Below are positions 1-6,994 of a stretch of 25,608 nt of DNA, one piece after another. Origin of the DNA: Phycocordibacter sp964398865 (GTDB lineage Bacteria > Patescibacteriota > Minisyncoccia > Phycocordibacterales > Phycocordibacteraceae); assembly GCA_964398865.1 (NCBI GenBank), contig CAYNOO010000010.1:1-25608 (forward strand), written 5' to 3'. The notes beneath the pieces were generated by a model. The model was given only the letters and a program-made list of their open reading frames with translations. It searched no databases and had not been told where the DNA came from. Numbering within the stretch: position 1 is the first letter of the stretch; each line of letters opens with the position of its first letter. A program made the position numbers and the translations under genes.

Positions 1-979
1 CGCCGAGGAGGTCCCAGACCTTCTCGCGCATCACGGTAGCGCGAACGTACTGGTGCGCGCGGTCATGCTCGACGCCTTGCTGGATCAGTGCGTGTGCGAG
101 TCGCTCTTCATCCTTTGAGTCAGCTTCTATCTTCTCAGCGCGGGCTATCTCAGCGAAGATAAGGTCGAGCGCGATGCGTTTTTCCGCTGGTATTTGGAGT
201 TCTTCGCGAATAGTGTCTTCAGTTTTTCCGATACGTTTCAGGTAATCATTGAAGGGGAGACCTTGCGCCGCGACATCGCGTTTTGTTGCCTCCAAAAGTG
301 CTGCCGCTTCTTCTCCGATCAAAATGCGCGGGATGTCGCAGGACGCCTTTTCTATCAGGGCTTCGGCGATGGCGCCTCGCTTCTTTTGGAGTTCGCGTTC
401 TTTCACCGCGCGCACTGACTCTTCCTTGAGGAAATGTTCCACAGCGAGCGAGTTTTCAAACCCGAGCTTTTTCGCTTCTTCATCTGTAAGAATTCCGTCT
501 CCGGTTGACTGGGTCATCGTTCTTGCTTGGGCGCGGAGTGCTTCAAGAGCAAGTCCGTGTTCTTTCTCCTCATCAAGAGCTGGCAATTTTTTCGCGGCTT
601 TCTCCGCAACCTCTTTGCAATTTTCTATTGAGCAGCTTGGAGCAACGATGGCGACGATTTCAAAAGGGACGTCCGTATCTATTTCAGAAGCACCAAGTGT
701 GGCTGAAACCGGCATCATCGGCATGACCTCCTGTTCTTTAAGGATATTTTCGAGTTCATTCTTCAGAGCTTCTTCCGCAGCTTCTCGCCACAAGGCTTTT
801 TCTCCTATCTGCTCTCGAACTTTCTCTAGCGGCACTTTACCTTTGCGGAATCCAGGCAGGGCAACCTCGCGCTGAATCCGATTGAGAGTCTTTGCTTGCA
901 TCGCGCTCACGGTCTCTTTCGGCAGAGTTCCTGATACAGACACTTCCGCATTCTTCCGCTTTTCTTTTTTTGTTTGCAT
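1..979 (-). CDS. tig: Trigger factor, PPIase-less, 3' end outside window
   Basis: Ribosome-associated chaperone that receives nascent chains at the exit tunnel. Translation from the ATG at 979 gives 326 codons and remains open at the left edge, so the C-terminus is missing. Residues 43-50 read GFRKGKVP, the ribosome-docking signature of the N-terminal domain. That domain runs to about residue 115. The protein then passes almost directly into the helical C-terminal (SurA-like) domain, with the conserved stretch LTDEEAKKLGFEN near residue 165. The roughly 100-residue FKBP-type prolyl isomerase domain normally between them is absent. The gene is separated from the upstream gene by a 14-bp terminator hairpin and has its own possible -10 (TAGGAT, 988-993) 8 nt before the start, so it may be leaderless. 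Identity is confident; the domain loss is read directly from the translation. Confidence 0.93.
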   Translation of the reverse strand, partial: MQTKKEKRKNAEVSVSGTLPKETVSAMQAKTLNRIQREVALPGFRKGKVPLEKVREQIGEKALWREAAEEALKNELENILKEQEVMPMMPVSATLGASEIDTDVPFEIVAIVAPSCSIENCKEVAEKAAKKLPALDEEKEHGLALEALRAQARTMTQSTGDGILTDEEAKKLGFENSLAVEHFLKEESVRAVKERELQKKRGAIAEALIEKASCDIPRILIGEEAAALLEATKRDVAAQGLPFNDYLKRIGKTEDTIREELQIPAEKRIALDLIFAEIARAEKIEADSKDEERLAHALIQQGVEHDRAHQYVRATVMREKVWDLLG

Positions 980-1013
980 AAGGGTCTATCCTAACCCACA
1001 GCGAGGTTAAAGC

Positions 1014-1048
1014 AAAAGCCCGTCTCTGGTTCAGAGAGACGGGCTTTT
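1014..1048 (-). terminator. Rho-independent terminator, 14-bp stem
   Basis: A perfect 14-bp inverted repeat (1014-1027 with 1035-1048, 7-nt loop) has a GC core GCCCGTCTCT and flanking A/T runs on both sides, so it can act in both directions. It sits after the end of the minus-strand gene at 1069 and before the trigger factor promoter, and so isolates tig from the genes upstream. Confidence 0.85.
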
Positions 1049-1068
1049 TATAACTGACTAGCGGTATA

Positions 1069-1392
1069 TTACTGTGCGTTTGCGTTTACCGCAGCTGCAG
1101 ATTCATCAACGCCAGAGAAATCCGTGGCGGCGACGTCTGCCTGGATGCTATCCAAGTCATCAGATGAACTCTGGGTCATGGCTGCTTGCACTGCAGGATC
1201 GTCAGAGTTTTGCAGTCCTTCGACAGTTGTCGCAGGAGCGGTATCTGAAAGATTTTGCAGGTTCTGATTCATGAAATACCATCCTCCCGCTGCGAGAAGT
1301 CCGACGATAATCACGATGACTGCGATGGGACCTGCGGACATAGCGTCCTTCTTAGGGGTCGAGCTCGGCGATACTGGGCTTTGATTCTCCAT
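1069..1392 (-). CDS. Hypothetical single-TM protein with acidic exported tail
   Basis: 107 aa, family not recognised. A short polar N-terminus with PKKD is followed by one hydrophobic segment at about residues 20-41 (GPIAVIVIIVGLLAAGGWYF). A Ser/Asp/Ala-rich tail of about 65 residues follows, with no cysteines and net negative charge. The positive-inside pattern predicts a cytoplasmic N-terminus and an exterior tail. It lies 45 nt downstream of the secreted coiled-coil gene on the same strand, so the two may be co-transcribed and may both be cell-surface components. It ends just before a strong terminator. Confidence 0.75.
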   Translation of the reverse strand: MENQSPVSPSSTPKKDAMSAGPIAVIVIIVGLLAAGGWYFMNQNLQNLSDTAPATTVEGLQNSDDPAVQAAMTQSSSDDLDSIQADVAATDFSGVDESAAAVNANAQ

Positions 1393-1437
1393 ATTAGTGT
1401 CTATGTGTTTTTGGTAAGTTTTTAAAGCTTTAGAATA

Positions 1438-2154
1438 TTACGTTCTTGGCGTCGTCGTTGCAGTTCTGGGGAGTGCGCGTGCTGCTGCAGCAAGTTTTGT
1501 TACAGCGCTTTCAATGGCTTGCTCGGCTTTTCTTAAGTGAGCCTGTGCACTTTGGATGGCAGTGCGGGCGGGGGAGACGGCTGCGATAACTGTCGCCATA
1601 TTTGACGCGCCCTGTATGCTCACTGCTGCAGCTTGAATGGTGGAAAGGTCGGCTTTTGCAGCGGCAAGCTCAGTTTTCGCAATTGCAATATCAGCTCGCG
1701 CGGCTGTGGTGTTTCCGCCTGCTTGATCAATTTTTGTTGCGCGCGATTCAATGCGCACAATCAGTTCTTCCATGCGAGCGATAGTCGCCAATATGCGTTC
1801 TGCCAAGCGCTTCATTTCCATTTTAAGAATCTGCTCGGCGCGATCTCGTACTGTCGTCGAACTTACAACGCCTGGGCGTATTACTGGTCTCGTGCTGGAG
1901 CCCATAAGATCTCTCGGATTCGGTATTGTTGTTGTAGCGCGTGGGAGTATAGGGCGAGGTATCACTACGCTAGGAGTAACTGGCTGACCTGGAGGTCTTA
2001 CTGGATCAGTGTAGCCAGCGCCCGGAGCTGACTTCGCGGTTGTCGGTCTTGGTGCGGTTTGAGTGGTTTCGGTTGCGGATGCAACTGTCGCAAATCCGAC
2101 GACAAGCGCGACTGCCGTGAGTGCGACTGCGTTATATGTCCATGTTCTTGTCAT
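1438..2154 (-). CDS. Secreted Pro-rich and coiled-coil protein
   Basis: 238 aa from the ATG at 2154. The frame is open to 2334, but that would add 60 residues running back through the ppa terminator and into ppa, whereas the Met at 2154 begins a classic signal peptide (MTRTW, then a hydrophobic core of about 20 residues ending ASA-TE). The mature part starts with a Thr/Pro-rich low-complexity linker (about residues 30-95). A long Ala/Glu/Arg-rich helical region (about 100-225) follows, with heptad spacing of hydrophobic residues, predicting a coiled coil. The tail is again Thr/Pro/Arg. No catalytic motif is visible. It is probably an exported structural or envelope-associated protein; exact function unknown. 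Confidence 0.75.
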   Translation of the reverse strand: MTRTWTYNAVALTAVALVVGFATVASATETTQTAPRPTTAKSAPGAGYTDPVRPPGQPVTPSVVIPRPILPRATTTIPNPRDLMGSSTRPVIRPGVVSSTTVRDRAEQILKMEMKRLAERILATIARMEELIVRIESRATKIDQAGGNTTAARADIAIAKTELAAAKADLSTIQAAAVSIQGASNMATVIAAVSPARTAIQSAQAHLRKAEQAIESAVTKLAAAARALPRTATTTPRT

Positions 2155-2244
2155 AAAAGTATTTATTTTAGGTAGTAAACGACTGAGCGCACCGTATAAG
2201 GTGTGCTCGTACAGTATATAGCTTCTTGGCAGGTCTGAAAGGCA

Positions 2245-2280
2245 ATAAAAAACATCGGTCTTTCTTTCGAAAGAAAGACT
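2245..2280 (-). terminator. Terminator after ppa
   Basis: A perfect 22-nt palindrome (2258-2268 with 2269-2279, effectively a TCGA loop) is followed on the minus strand by CGATGTTTTTTATT. The stem is AT-rich (GTCTTTCTTTC) but has a six-T tract, as expected for termination of ppa 14 nt after its stop codon. Confidence 0.75.
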
Positions 2281-2293
2281 GAGGTTTTGGAGA

Positions 2294-2818
2294 CTATTTG
2301 GAAAATTTTTCCTTATAGAGTTCTTGAGATCCAAGGAAGGCAGCGGTTGCTTCAGCTTTCCCTTTAAAGCCTGTTACCGTTACCTCTTTGTTTTGTAGTT
2401 TTTTGTATGTTGAGTAGAAGTGTTCTATTTCCTTGATAGTGTGCGGGTTTACATCACTCAAATCTTGCACGCTATCCCAGCGCACATCATCACAGGGGAC
2501 AGCAAGAATCTTGTTATCATTATCGCCACTGTCGATCATCTCCATGATTGCGACTGGTCGTGCACGCACTAGGATGCCCGAAAGAAGGGGGTAAGTAGTA
2601 AGCAACATTACGTCAAGAGCATCGCCATCGTGCCAGAGTGTCTTAGGTACAAAGCCGTAGTCAAAGGGGAAGTCTTGAGAAGAGCGCATGACGCGATCAA
2701 GGGCGATCAGCCCGGTTTTTTTGTCTATCTCGTACTTATTTTTCGAACCCTTAGGTATTTCGACGATAACATTTATCTCGTCTGGAGTTCCTGAGTCAAT
2801 GTCGTGCCAAAGATTCAT
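2294..2818 (-). CDS. ppa: Inorganic pyrophosphatase, family I
   Basis: Soluble cytoplasmic enzyme that hydrolyses pyrophosphate to two phosphates, pulling biosynthetic reactions such as nucleic acid polymerisation and aminoacyl-tRNA formation forward. The 174-aa length is normal for the bacterial hexameric form. Visible motifs in order are EIPKGSKNKYEID (residues about 20-32), FDYGFVPKTL (about 52-61), the family signature DGDALDVML (about 64-72) with its metal-binding aspartates, and DSGDNDNKILAV (about 95-106). The ATG at 2818 directly abuts the heptad array that separates the gene from nusA (33-nt gap, same strand), so ppa may be transcribed with nusA. A terminator follows. Confidence 0.96.
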   Translation of the reverse strand: MNLWHDIDSGTPDEINVIVEIPKGSKNKYEIDKKTGLIALDRVMRSSQDFPFDYGFVPKTLWHDGDALDVMLLTTYPLLSGILVRARPVAIMEMIDSGDNDNKILAVPCDDVRWDSVQDLSDVNPHTIKEIEHFYSTYKKLQNKEVTVTGFKGKAEATAAFLGSQELYKEKFSK

Positions 2819-2824
2819 ATGTAG

Positions 2825-2859
2825 TAGGTGACAGGTGTCAGGTTATGGGTTTCAGCTTT
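2825..2859 (+). repeat. Heptad array A between nusA and ppa
   Basis: Five consecutive 7-bp units in exact phase: TAGGTGA, CAGGTGT, CAGGTTA, TGGGTTT, CAGCTTT. Most fit YAGSTNN. The array covers the nusA stop codon (2852-2854 on the minus strand) and most of the nusA-ppa gap. It is one of eight period-7 loci in the window. Confidence 0.8.
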
Positions 2860-4114
2860 TAATTTCTGAATCGCTAGCTTCTTCCACAGTATCAGATTTT
2901 TCTTCTACGGCGGGGGCATCTTCAACTGTTTCTTGCTCGGTGTTCGCGTCCGCCTTATCAGTGACTACCGCACCGCCGACAGGGCGGATGTCGATTGACC
3001 AGCCGGTCAGCTTTGCCGCAAGGCGCACGTTCTGTCCGCCGCGACCTATCGCGAGCGATTGTTGGTCTTCAGAGACTTCAGCGACTGCACGATGGGTTTC
3101 CTCATCAAGCTCAATAGAGAGCACCTGAGCAGGGGAAAGTGCGTCCTCTATGAATTGCTTCGTGTCTTCTGACCATTCGATGATATCGATGCGCTCGCCG
3201 CCAAGCTCGCTCATGACGGTCGAAACACGAACACCACGCTGACCGACGAGTGCTCCCACTGGGTCAATCCGCGTATCGGTTGCATGCACCGCCACCTTTG
3301 AGCGACCGCCTGCTTCACGCGCGATTGCTTTTATGACAACAGCGCCATTTGCGATTTCAGGTACCTCAAGCTCGAAAAGTTTTTCCAAGAATTTAGGATG
3401 TGCGCGTGAGAGTCGGAGAAAGACGCCGCGAACTCCTTCCTCTACTGAAAAGAGGTAGGCGCGAACACGCTCGCCTGCACGGTAACGTTCTCCTGGAATC
3501 TGCTCGTGATACGGCATGATGCCCGTTGCGCGTCCCAAATCCACATACAAGTTGCCGCGCTCGATGCGCTGCACGATGCCGTGGACGATGTCACCTTCCT
3601 TGCCGCCGTACTCCTCGACGACTGAAGCGCGTTCCGCTTCACGAATTTTCTGCATGATGACCTGCTTGGCGGTCTGGGCTGCGATGCGTCCGAAATCAGT
3701 CTTCTGCTCCAAGGGGAAGATAAGCTCATCGCCGACATTCACGTCTCTTTTGATGCGCTTCGCGTCCTCAACGAAGAGGAATCTCTCTTCATTGTAGTGA
3801 GGGCGCTCATCCTCCTCCGCCAAGGCTGCGGCGGACGCAGTCGCCTTTCGTCCTTCGCCCGCCATAGCTTCAGTGGAGGCGGGGTCGTCCATGCGAACTT
3901 CTTCGGGTGCGACGACCATTTTCACCTGGTAGAAATCTACGCCACCGGTCGAGATATCAAAATGCGCACGTACTATCTGGTCGCGTTTGCCGTACTCGCG
4001 CTTGTAGGCAGTTGCGAGCGCTCCTTCTATAGCCTCTATCATCTTCTCGCGCGGGATACCGCGTTCTTCAGAAAGCTGGTCGATGACGAGGTTAATGGTT
4101 TTTAGGTCAAACAT
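2852..4114 (-). CDS. nusA: Transcription termination/antitermination factor NusA
   Basis: RNA polymerase-binding factor that controls pausing, intrinsic termination and antitermination. 420 aa. The N-terminal polymerase-binding domain (1 to about 155) contains an Ala/Glu-rich insertion at about 75-108. An S1 domain follows at about 174-245, starting GDIVHGIVQRIERGNLYVDLG. KH1 carries RIDPVGALVGQRGVRVSTV (282-300) and ELGGERIDIIEWS. KH2 carries QSLAIGRGGQNVRLAAKLTGW (352-372). The tail from about 386 is acidic, with many Glu and Asp. The usual neighbours rimP and infB are absent. The upstream region has a strong promoter, a leader ORF and a terminator hairpin, then a second TATAAT nearer the gene, which suggests attenuation or autoregulation. 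Heptad arrays lie at both ends of the gene. Confidence 0.96.
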   Translation of the reverse strand: MFDLKTINLVIDQLSEERGIPREKMIEAIEGALATAYKREYGKRDQIVRAHFDISTGGVDFYQVKMVVAPEEVRMDDPASTEAMAGEGRKATASAAALAEEDERPHYNEERFLFVEDAKRIKRDVNVGDELIFPLEQKTDFGRIAAQTAKQVIMQKIREAERASVVEEYGGKEGDIVHGIVQRIERGNLYVDLGRATGIMPYHEQIPGERYRAGERVRAYLFSVEEGVRGVFLRLSRAHPKFLEKLFELEVPEIANGAVVIKAIAREAGGRSKVAVHATDTRIDPVGALVGQRGVRVSTVMSELGGERIDIIEWSEDTKQFIEDALSPAQVLSIELDEETHRAVAEVSEDQQSLAIGRGGQNVRLAAKLTGWSIDIRPVGGAVVTDKADANTEQETVEDAPAVEEKSDTVEEASDSEIKS

Positions 4115-4120
4115 GGTGGT

Positions 4121-4141
4121 TAGTTATTAGTAGGTAGTGGG
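4121..4141 (+). repeat. Heptad array B upstream of nusA
   Basis: Three in-phase 7-bp units (TAGTTAT, TAGTAGG, TAGTGGG) lie immediately before the nusA start, in the same orientation as array A beyond the nusA stop. They are degenerate (YAGTNNN), so this is a weaker member of the family. Confidence 0.5.
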
Positions 4142-4159
4142 AGTAGTAAAAATTAGGAA

Positions 4160-4165
4160 ATTATA
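4160..4165 (-). promoter_or_regulatory. Possible proximal nusA -10 (TATAAT)
   Basis: A perfect TATAAT on the minus strand, 45 nt before the nusA ATG, would give a leader of about 38 nt. No good -35 is seen 16-18 nt upstream, where the sequence is the U-tract of the leader terminator. This could allow nusA transcription independent of the upstream attenuator. Confidence 0.4.
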
Positions 4166-4178
4166 CTCAATCGATTTC

Positions 4179-4217
4179 TTATTTTGCTAAAAAAATAAGC
4201 CCGCTGCGCGGACCCAT
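4179..4217 (-). promoter_or_regulatory. nusA leader: 12-aa ORF overlapping a terminator
   Basis: On the minus strand a short ORF encodes MGPRSGLIFLAK followed by TAA. A hairpin lies entirely within it: arms 4208-4213 and 4199-4204, with loop GCA. It is six base pairs including one G-U pair that exists only in minus-strand RNA. TTATTTTTTT follows directly. The predicted transcript from the promoter at 4238-4266 would be about 43 nt if it stopped here. Translation of the ORF would cover the hairpin, so the arrangement could be a translation-sensed attenuator for nusA. It could instead be a very short sRNA. No Shine-Dalgarno precedes the ORF. The function is inference; the promoter, hairpin and ORF are seen directly. 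Confidence 0.6.
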
Positions 4218-4237
4218 GAAGGGAAACTGACTCCGAG

Positions 4238-4266
4238 ATAATAGCAAACGGCATGCGCGCTGTCAA
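4238..4266 (-). promoter_or_regulatory. Strong sigma70-type promoter toward nusA
   Basis: On the minus strand TTGACA (4261-4266) is followed by a 17-nt spacer and TATTAT (4238-4243), with TGC just before it, making an extended -10. This is the best promoter match in the window. It fires into the leader ORF/terminator unit ahead of nusA, with a predicted start near 4231. Confidence 0.8.
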
Positions 4267-4286
4267 TTGAATCAATCTGCGAAATA

Positions 4287-4315
4287 TTGACATTCATTAA
4301 ATTTGATGTTATTTT
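4287..4315 (+). promoter_or_regulatory. Promoter for the 114-aa hypothetical gene
   Basis: TTGACA (4287-4292), a 17-nt spacer, then TATTTT (4310-4315). It is divergent from the nusA leader promoter, and the two -35 boxes are only 20 nt apart. A second possible -10, TATTAC at 4335-4340, lies 6 nt before the ATG at 4347 and would give a leaderless message. Confidence 0.6.
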
Positions 4316-4346
4316 ACTTCCATTAATCTTTTCATATTACCTGTGC

Positions 4347-4691
4347 ATGTTCGACGAAAATAACGCTGAAAAAGCAGGAGGTAGTGGAGCAGAAGGAGCC
4401 CCAAGTCTCAGAAGTGTGCGATTCGATGTAAAAACTATAGAAGAAGCTGTCAATAGAGCTTCTGAATTAAACCCTGCTGATGGATCGGATATGCACTACA
4501 TACTTTCGAATCCCGATTCAGAAGAGGCAGATAAACTTAAAGACGGAAGTTTTCATTTCTTCTTCGGTGCTATCGGCAACGGATGCGCGCCGTATGTCTA
4601 CTGGAAATTTAGTTTAAATATGTTCGCGCGCGGTAGCTTTGCACTCAGCCGTAGCTGGAACGGCGATGACCGCGCCGTTCTCCGAAGTTAA
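4347..4691 (+). CDS. Hypothetical protein, 114 aa
   Basis: Not recognised. The frame is open from a TTG at 4287, but that TTG is the first triplet of the likely -35 box, so the ATG at 4347 (MFDENNAEK) is preferred. The N-terminal 22 residues are polar and Gly/Glu-rich. The remainder looks like one compact soluble domain with aromatic-rich strands (SFHFFFGAIGNG, YVYWKFSLNMF, SFALSRSWNG). There is no signal peptide or transmembrane segment. It is a single-gene unit with its own promoter and a strong terminator. Confidence 0.65.
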   Translation: MFDENNAEKAGGSGAEGAPSLRSVRFDVKTIEEAVNRASELNPADGSDMHYILSNPDSEEADKLKDGSFHFFFGAIGNGCAPYVYWKFSLNMFARGSFALSRSWNGDDRAVLRS

Positions 4692-4728
4692 GTGTCGGGT
4701 CTGATTTTTACTCTTTCGGAATTGTTGC

Positions 4729-4760
4729 AAAACCCTCGCACATACGTGCGAGGGTTTTTT
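4729..4760 (+). terminator. Rho-independent terminator
   Basis: A 13-bp perfect stem (4729-4741 with 4746-4758; core ACCCTCGCAC) with the 4-nt loop ATAC ends in six T. It terminates the 114-aa hypothetical gene and isolates the pilus cluster that follows. Confidence 0.92.
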
Positions 4761-4825
4761 ATTGCACACTAGCCACTAAACGTTAATCTTCAAAGACTAT
4801 CTGGCGATGCTAATCTATATAAAGA

Positions 4826-6562
4826 ATGCGCGTTCCGGATGCACAACTAAAGACGTTCGTTATTGATTCGGGCTTGGTGTCTCGAAAAGCTTTCGAATCT
4901 GCAGAAGAAGCTGCAAAAACCTCAGGGCAGCCCTTAAGTGACACACTTGTGTCGCAAGGTGTGCTTAGCGAAGATGACTTGCGCCGCATGCAGGCGCACA
5001 TACTCGGTATTCCTTTTATTTCTCTCGCGGGGCTGAAGATAGATTTTGAGGTCTTATCGCTTATTCCTGAGCCTCTTGCGCGCAAGCACAACGTCATTGC
5101 CTATAAGAAGACGGCGGATGCGCTTGAGGTGGCGATGCTCTATACGAGCGATTTGGAGCCCCTCAATTTCATAAAGAAGAAAATAGGTTTGAAGATCTTG
5201 CCTCGCCTTACTGACGCGGCATCTCTCAAGAGCGCACTCCTGCAGTATCAGAAATCTCTCAAAGAAGAATTCGGAGACATAATCCAGGGTGCATCTGCTT
5301 CTATCACGGACAGTCCCACATTGGATGCCGCAGGTTTGCAGAAGCTTGCCGACGACGTGCCGGTCATAAAAGTAGTGGACACGCTCTTGCGGCATGCGGT
5401 TGTGCAGGGTGCATCTGACATACACATAGAACCGCTTGAAGATATGCTCCTAGTTCGCTATCGCATCGACGGCATCTTGCACGACGCGATGGAGTTGCCA
5501 AAAAATATCGCAGCGGGAGTGACTGCACGCATAAAAGTTTTAGCGAATCTCAAACTCGATGAGAAACGTCTTCCGCAGGATGGTCGCTTTAAGATGGAAG
5601 CAGATAAGGAGAGGGTGTCGCTCCGCGTTTCTGTAATGCCAACCTACTTTGGAGAAAAGACTGTCATGCGCTTGCTTCGCGAAGGCGGCGGCGGGTTTAC
5701 GCTCGAGTCATTAGGCTTTCACGGAGCTGCGCTTGAGCGCGTACATGCAGCAACGAAACAGTCGACCGGCATGATATTGATGACGGGTCCAACGGGCAGC
5801 GGAAAGACGACTACCTTATATACACTCCTCGACATCCTCAATACTCCGGACGTCAATATCGCCACCATCGAAGACCCTATCGAGTATCAGATGCCGCGCG
5901 TGAATCAGACGCAAGTGAGAGCGGATATCGGATTTACATTCGCATCCGGCTTGCGCTCACTCGTTCGCCAAGACCCTGACGTGATCATGGTGGGGGAAAT
6001 TCGCGATACCGAAACGGCTTCGCTCGCAATCAATGCGGCGCTTACCGGACATCTCGTCCTCTCAACGCTTCATACAAATTCAGCCGCTGCGACTATCCCG
6101 CGCCTTGTGGACATGGAAGCCGAGCCGTTCCTCCTGGTTTCAACACTTCGCGTTATTGTCGGGCAGCGATTGGTTCGCCGCTTAGCATCTGATCGCACGG
6201 AATACACTTTGTCTGAGGATGAGATTTCGCAACTCAAGGCTGCAGTGGATGTAGAGCGGGTGCTCAAGGTTCTGAAAGAAGAGAAACACATTCCACCAGA
6301 AGCAACTATAAAAGAAATCCCGTTCTTCAAGCCGAAAGAGAATGGCGTCTCTCCTGATGGTTACTCGGGGCGCATCGGCATACATGAAGTGTTGCCGGTA
6401 ACGCATGAGATACGAGAGCTTATATTGAAACATTCGTCATCTGACGACATTGAAGCGCAAGCGAAGCGCGAAGGCATGCTCTCCATGGTTGAAGATGGCA
6501 TCTTCAAGGCAGCGACAGGCATTACGACGATTGAGGAGGTTCTTCGAGTCATTTCGGAATGA
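4826..6562 (+). CDS. pilB: PilB/GspE-type pilus assembly ATPase
   Basis: Cytoplasmic hexameric ATPase that powers extension of a type IV pilus or pseudopilus, acting with the PilC protein encoded downstream. 578 aa. The N-terminal regulatory domain (T2SSE_N-like) covers about 1-150. The N2 domain contains SDIHIEP (197-203) and RIDG (213-216). Walker A is GPTGSGKTT (321-329). The Asp box is near EDPIEY (349-354), Walker B is DVIMVGEIRD (385-394), and the His box is GHLVLSTLHTN (408-418). The C-terminal region where family members carry a tetracysteine zinc knuckle (about 453-515) keeps the GYSGRIGIHEVL end, but the whole protein has no cysteine. It heads the pilus operon. No PilT-like retraction ATPase is present in the window. 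Confidence 0.95.
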   Translation: MRVPDAQLKTFVIDSGLVSRKAFESAEEAAKTSGQPLSDTLVSQGVLSEDDLRRMQAHILGIPFISLAGLKIDFEVLSLIPEPLARKHNVIAYKKTADALEVAMLYTSDLEPLNFIKKKIGLKILPRLTDAASLKSALLQYQKSLKEEFGDIIQGASASITDSPTLDAAGLQKLADDVPVIKVVDTLLRHAVVQGASDIHIEPLEDMLLVRYRIDGILHDAMELPKNIAAGVTARIKVLANLKLDEKRLPQDGRFKMEADKERVSLRVSVMPTYFGEKTVMRLLREGGGGFTLESLGFHGAALERVHAATKQSTGMILMTGPTGSGKTTTLYTLLDILNTPDVNIATIEDPIEYQMPRVNQTQVRADIGFTFASGLRSLVRQDPDVIMVGEIRDTETASLAINAALTGHLVLSTLHTNSAAATIPRLVDMEAEPFLLVSTLRVIVGQRLVRRLASDRTEYTLSEDEISQLKAAVDVERVLKVLKEEKHIPPEATIKEIPFFKPKENGVSPDGYSGRIGIHEVLPVTHEIRELILKHSSSDDIEAQAKREGMLSMVEDGIFKAATGITTIEEVLRVISE

Positions 6563-6567
6563 CTCGA

Positions 6568-6987
6568 ATAGATTCATGATTCAAGATTCACGAATAGGCA
6601 AGATTAAAGAGTTCACGGATCTAGTGGCATGGCAGGAAGCTCACGCTCTTGTAGTGCTTTTATACGAGGAGACTGCAAATTTTCCCACAGACGAACGATT
6701 TGGACTTACTAATCAAATGCGCCGCGCGGCTGTTTCTATCACTTCAAATATTGCAGAAGGCTTTGGACGACAAGGGTATAAAGAAAAGATTCAATTTTAT
6801 TACATTGCTCACGGGTCTCTTGTTGAGTTAAAAAATCAAATACTTATTGCAAAAGATGTGGGATATTTACCTGCGTCTTCGCAACAGAAGCTTTTCGATC
6901 AACTTGCTGTATCGCACAGACTTTTACAAGGTCTGATAAAGAGGTCCAAATCATTCTTGAATCATGTATCCTGAATCATGAATCTAT
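6568..6987 (+). mobile_element. Candidate 420-bp element with heptad terminal inverted repeats
   Basis: A perfect 16-bp inverted repeat, ATAGATTCATGATTCA at 6568-6583 and its complement at 6972-6987, bounds a single 132-codon gene. Both ends continue as 7-bp tandem units: GATTCAT, GATTCAA, GATTCAC at 6571-6591; TTGAATC, ATGTATC, CTGAATC, ATGAATC at 6957-6984. The ATG lies inside the left repeat and the TGA inside the right one. The unit sits between the pilB stop and the pilC start, genes that are normally adjacent. No transposase is encoded and no clear target duplication is seen. That this is a mobile element is inference; the inverted repeats are seen directly. Confidence 0.6.
6576..6974 (+). 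CDS. Four-helix bundle protein (S23/IVP family)
   Basis: 132 aa, of the family first found as ORFs inside 23S rRNA intervening sequences. The family fold is an antiparallel four-helix bundle that assembles into a pentameric barrel and is related to Avd, the accessory protein of diversity-generating retroelements. Visible family hallmarks are FTDLVAWQEAHALVVLLYEET (residues about 13-33), FPTDERFGLTNQMRRAAVSI (about 35-54) and SNIAEGFGR (about 56-64), followed by a third and fourth helix. The open frame continues upstream to 6450 inside pilB, but the family begins just after the ATG at 6576. Start and stop codons lie within inverted heptad repeats. Its place between pilB and pilC suggests insertion rather than a pilus role. 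Molecular function of the family is poorly known; nucleic-acid binding is likely. Confidence 0.9.
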   Translation: MIQDSRIGKIKEFTDLVAWQEAHALVVLLYEETANFPTDERFGLTNQMRRAAVSITSNIAEGFGRQGYKEKIQFYYIAHGSLVELKNQILIAKDVGYLPASSQQKLFDQLAVSHRLLQGLIKRSKSFLNHVS

Positions 6988-6994
6988 CTCACCT

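Noticed and set aside
249..875. A 208-codon plus-strand ORF
   Set aside because: It is antisense to the trigger factor gene, which matches its family over the same stretch. The plus-strand product is Ser/Arg-rich shadow sequence with no family features.
2155..2334. Sixty extra N-terminal codons for the secreted coiled-coil protein
   Set aside because: They run through the ppa terminator and into ppa, and would bury the clear signal peptide that starts at 2154.
4231..4248. A TTTGCTA/TAGCAAA inverted repeat (4183-4189, 4242-4248) and CGGA/TCCG pairing as a closed riboswitch-like fold before nusA
   Set aside because: The upstream arms coincide with or precede the -10 and predicted transcription start, so they would not be in the RNA. 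Only the terminator hairpin is retained as a feature.
6450..6575. Upstream extension of the four-helix-bundle gene into pilB
   Set aside because: The extra 42 residues are the pilB C-terminus read in another frame. The family starts just after the ATG at 6576.
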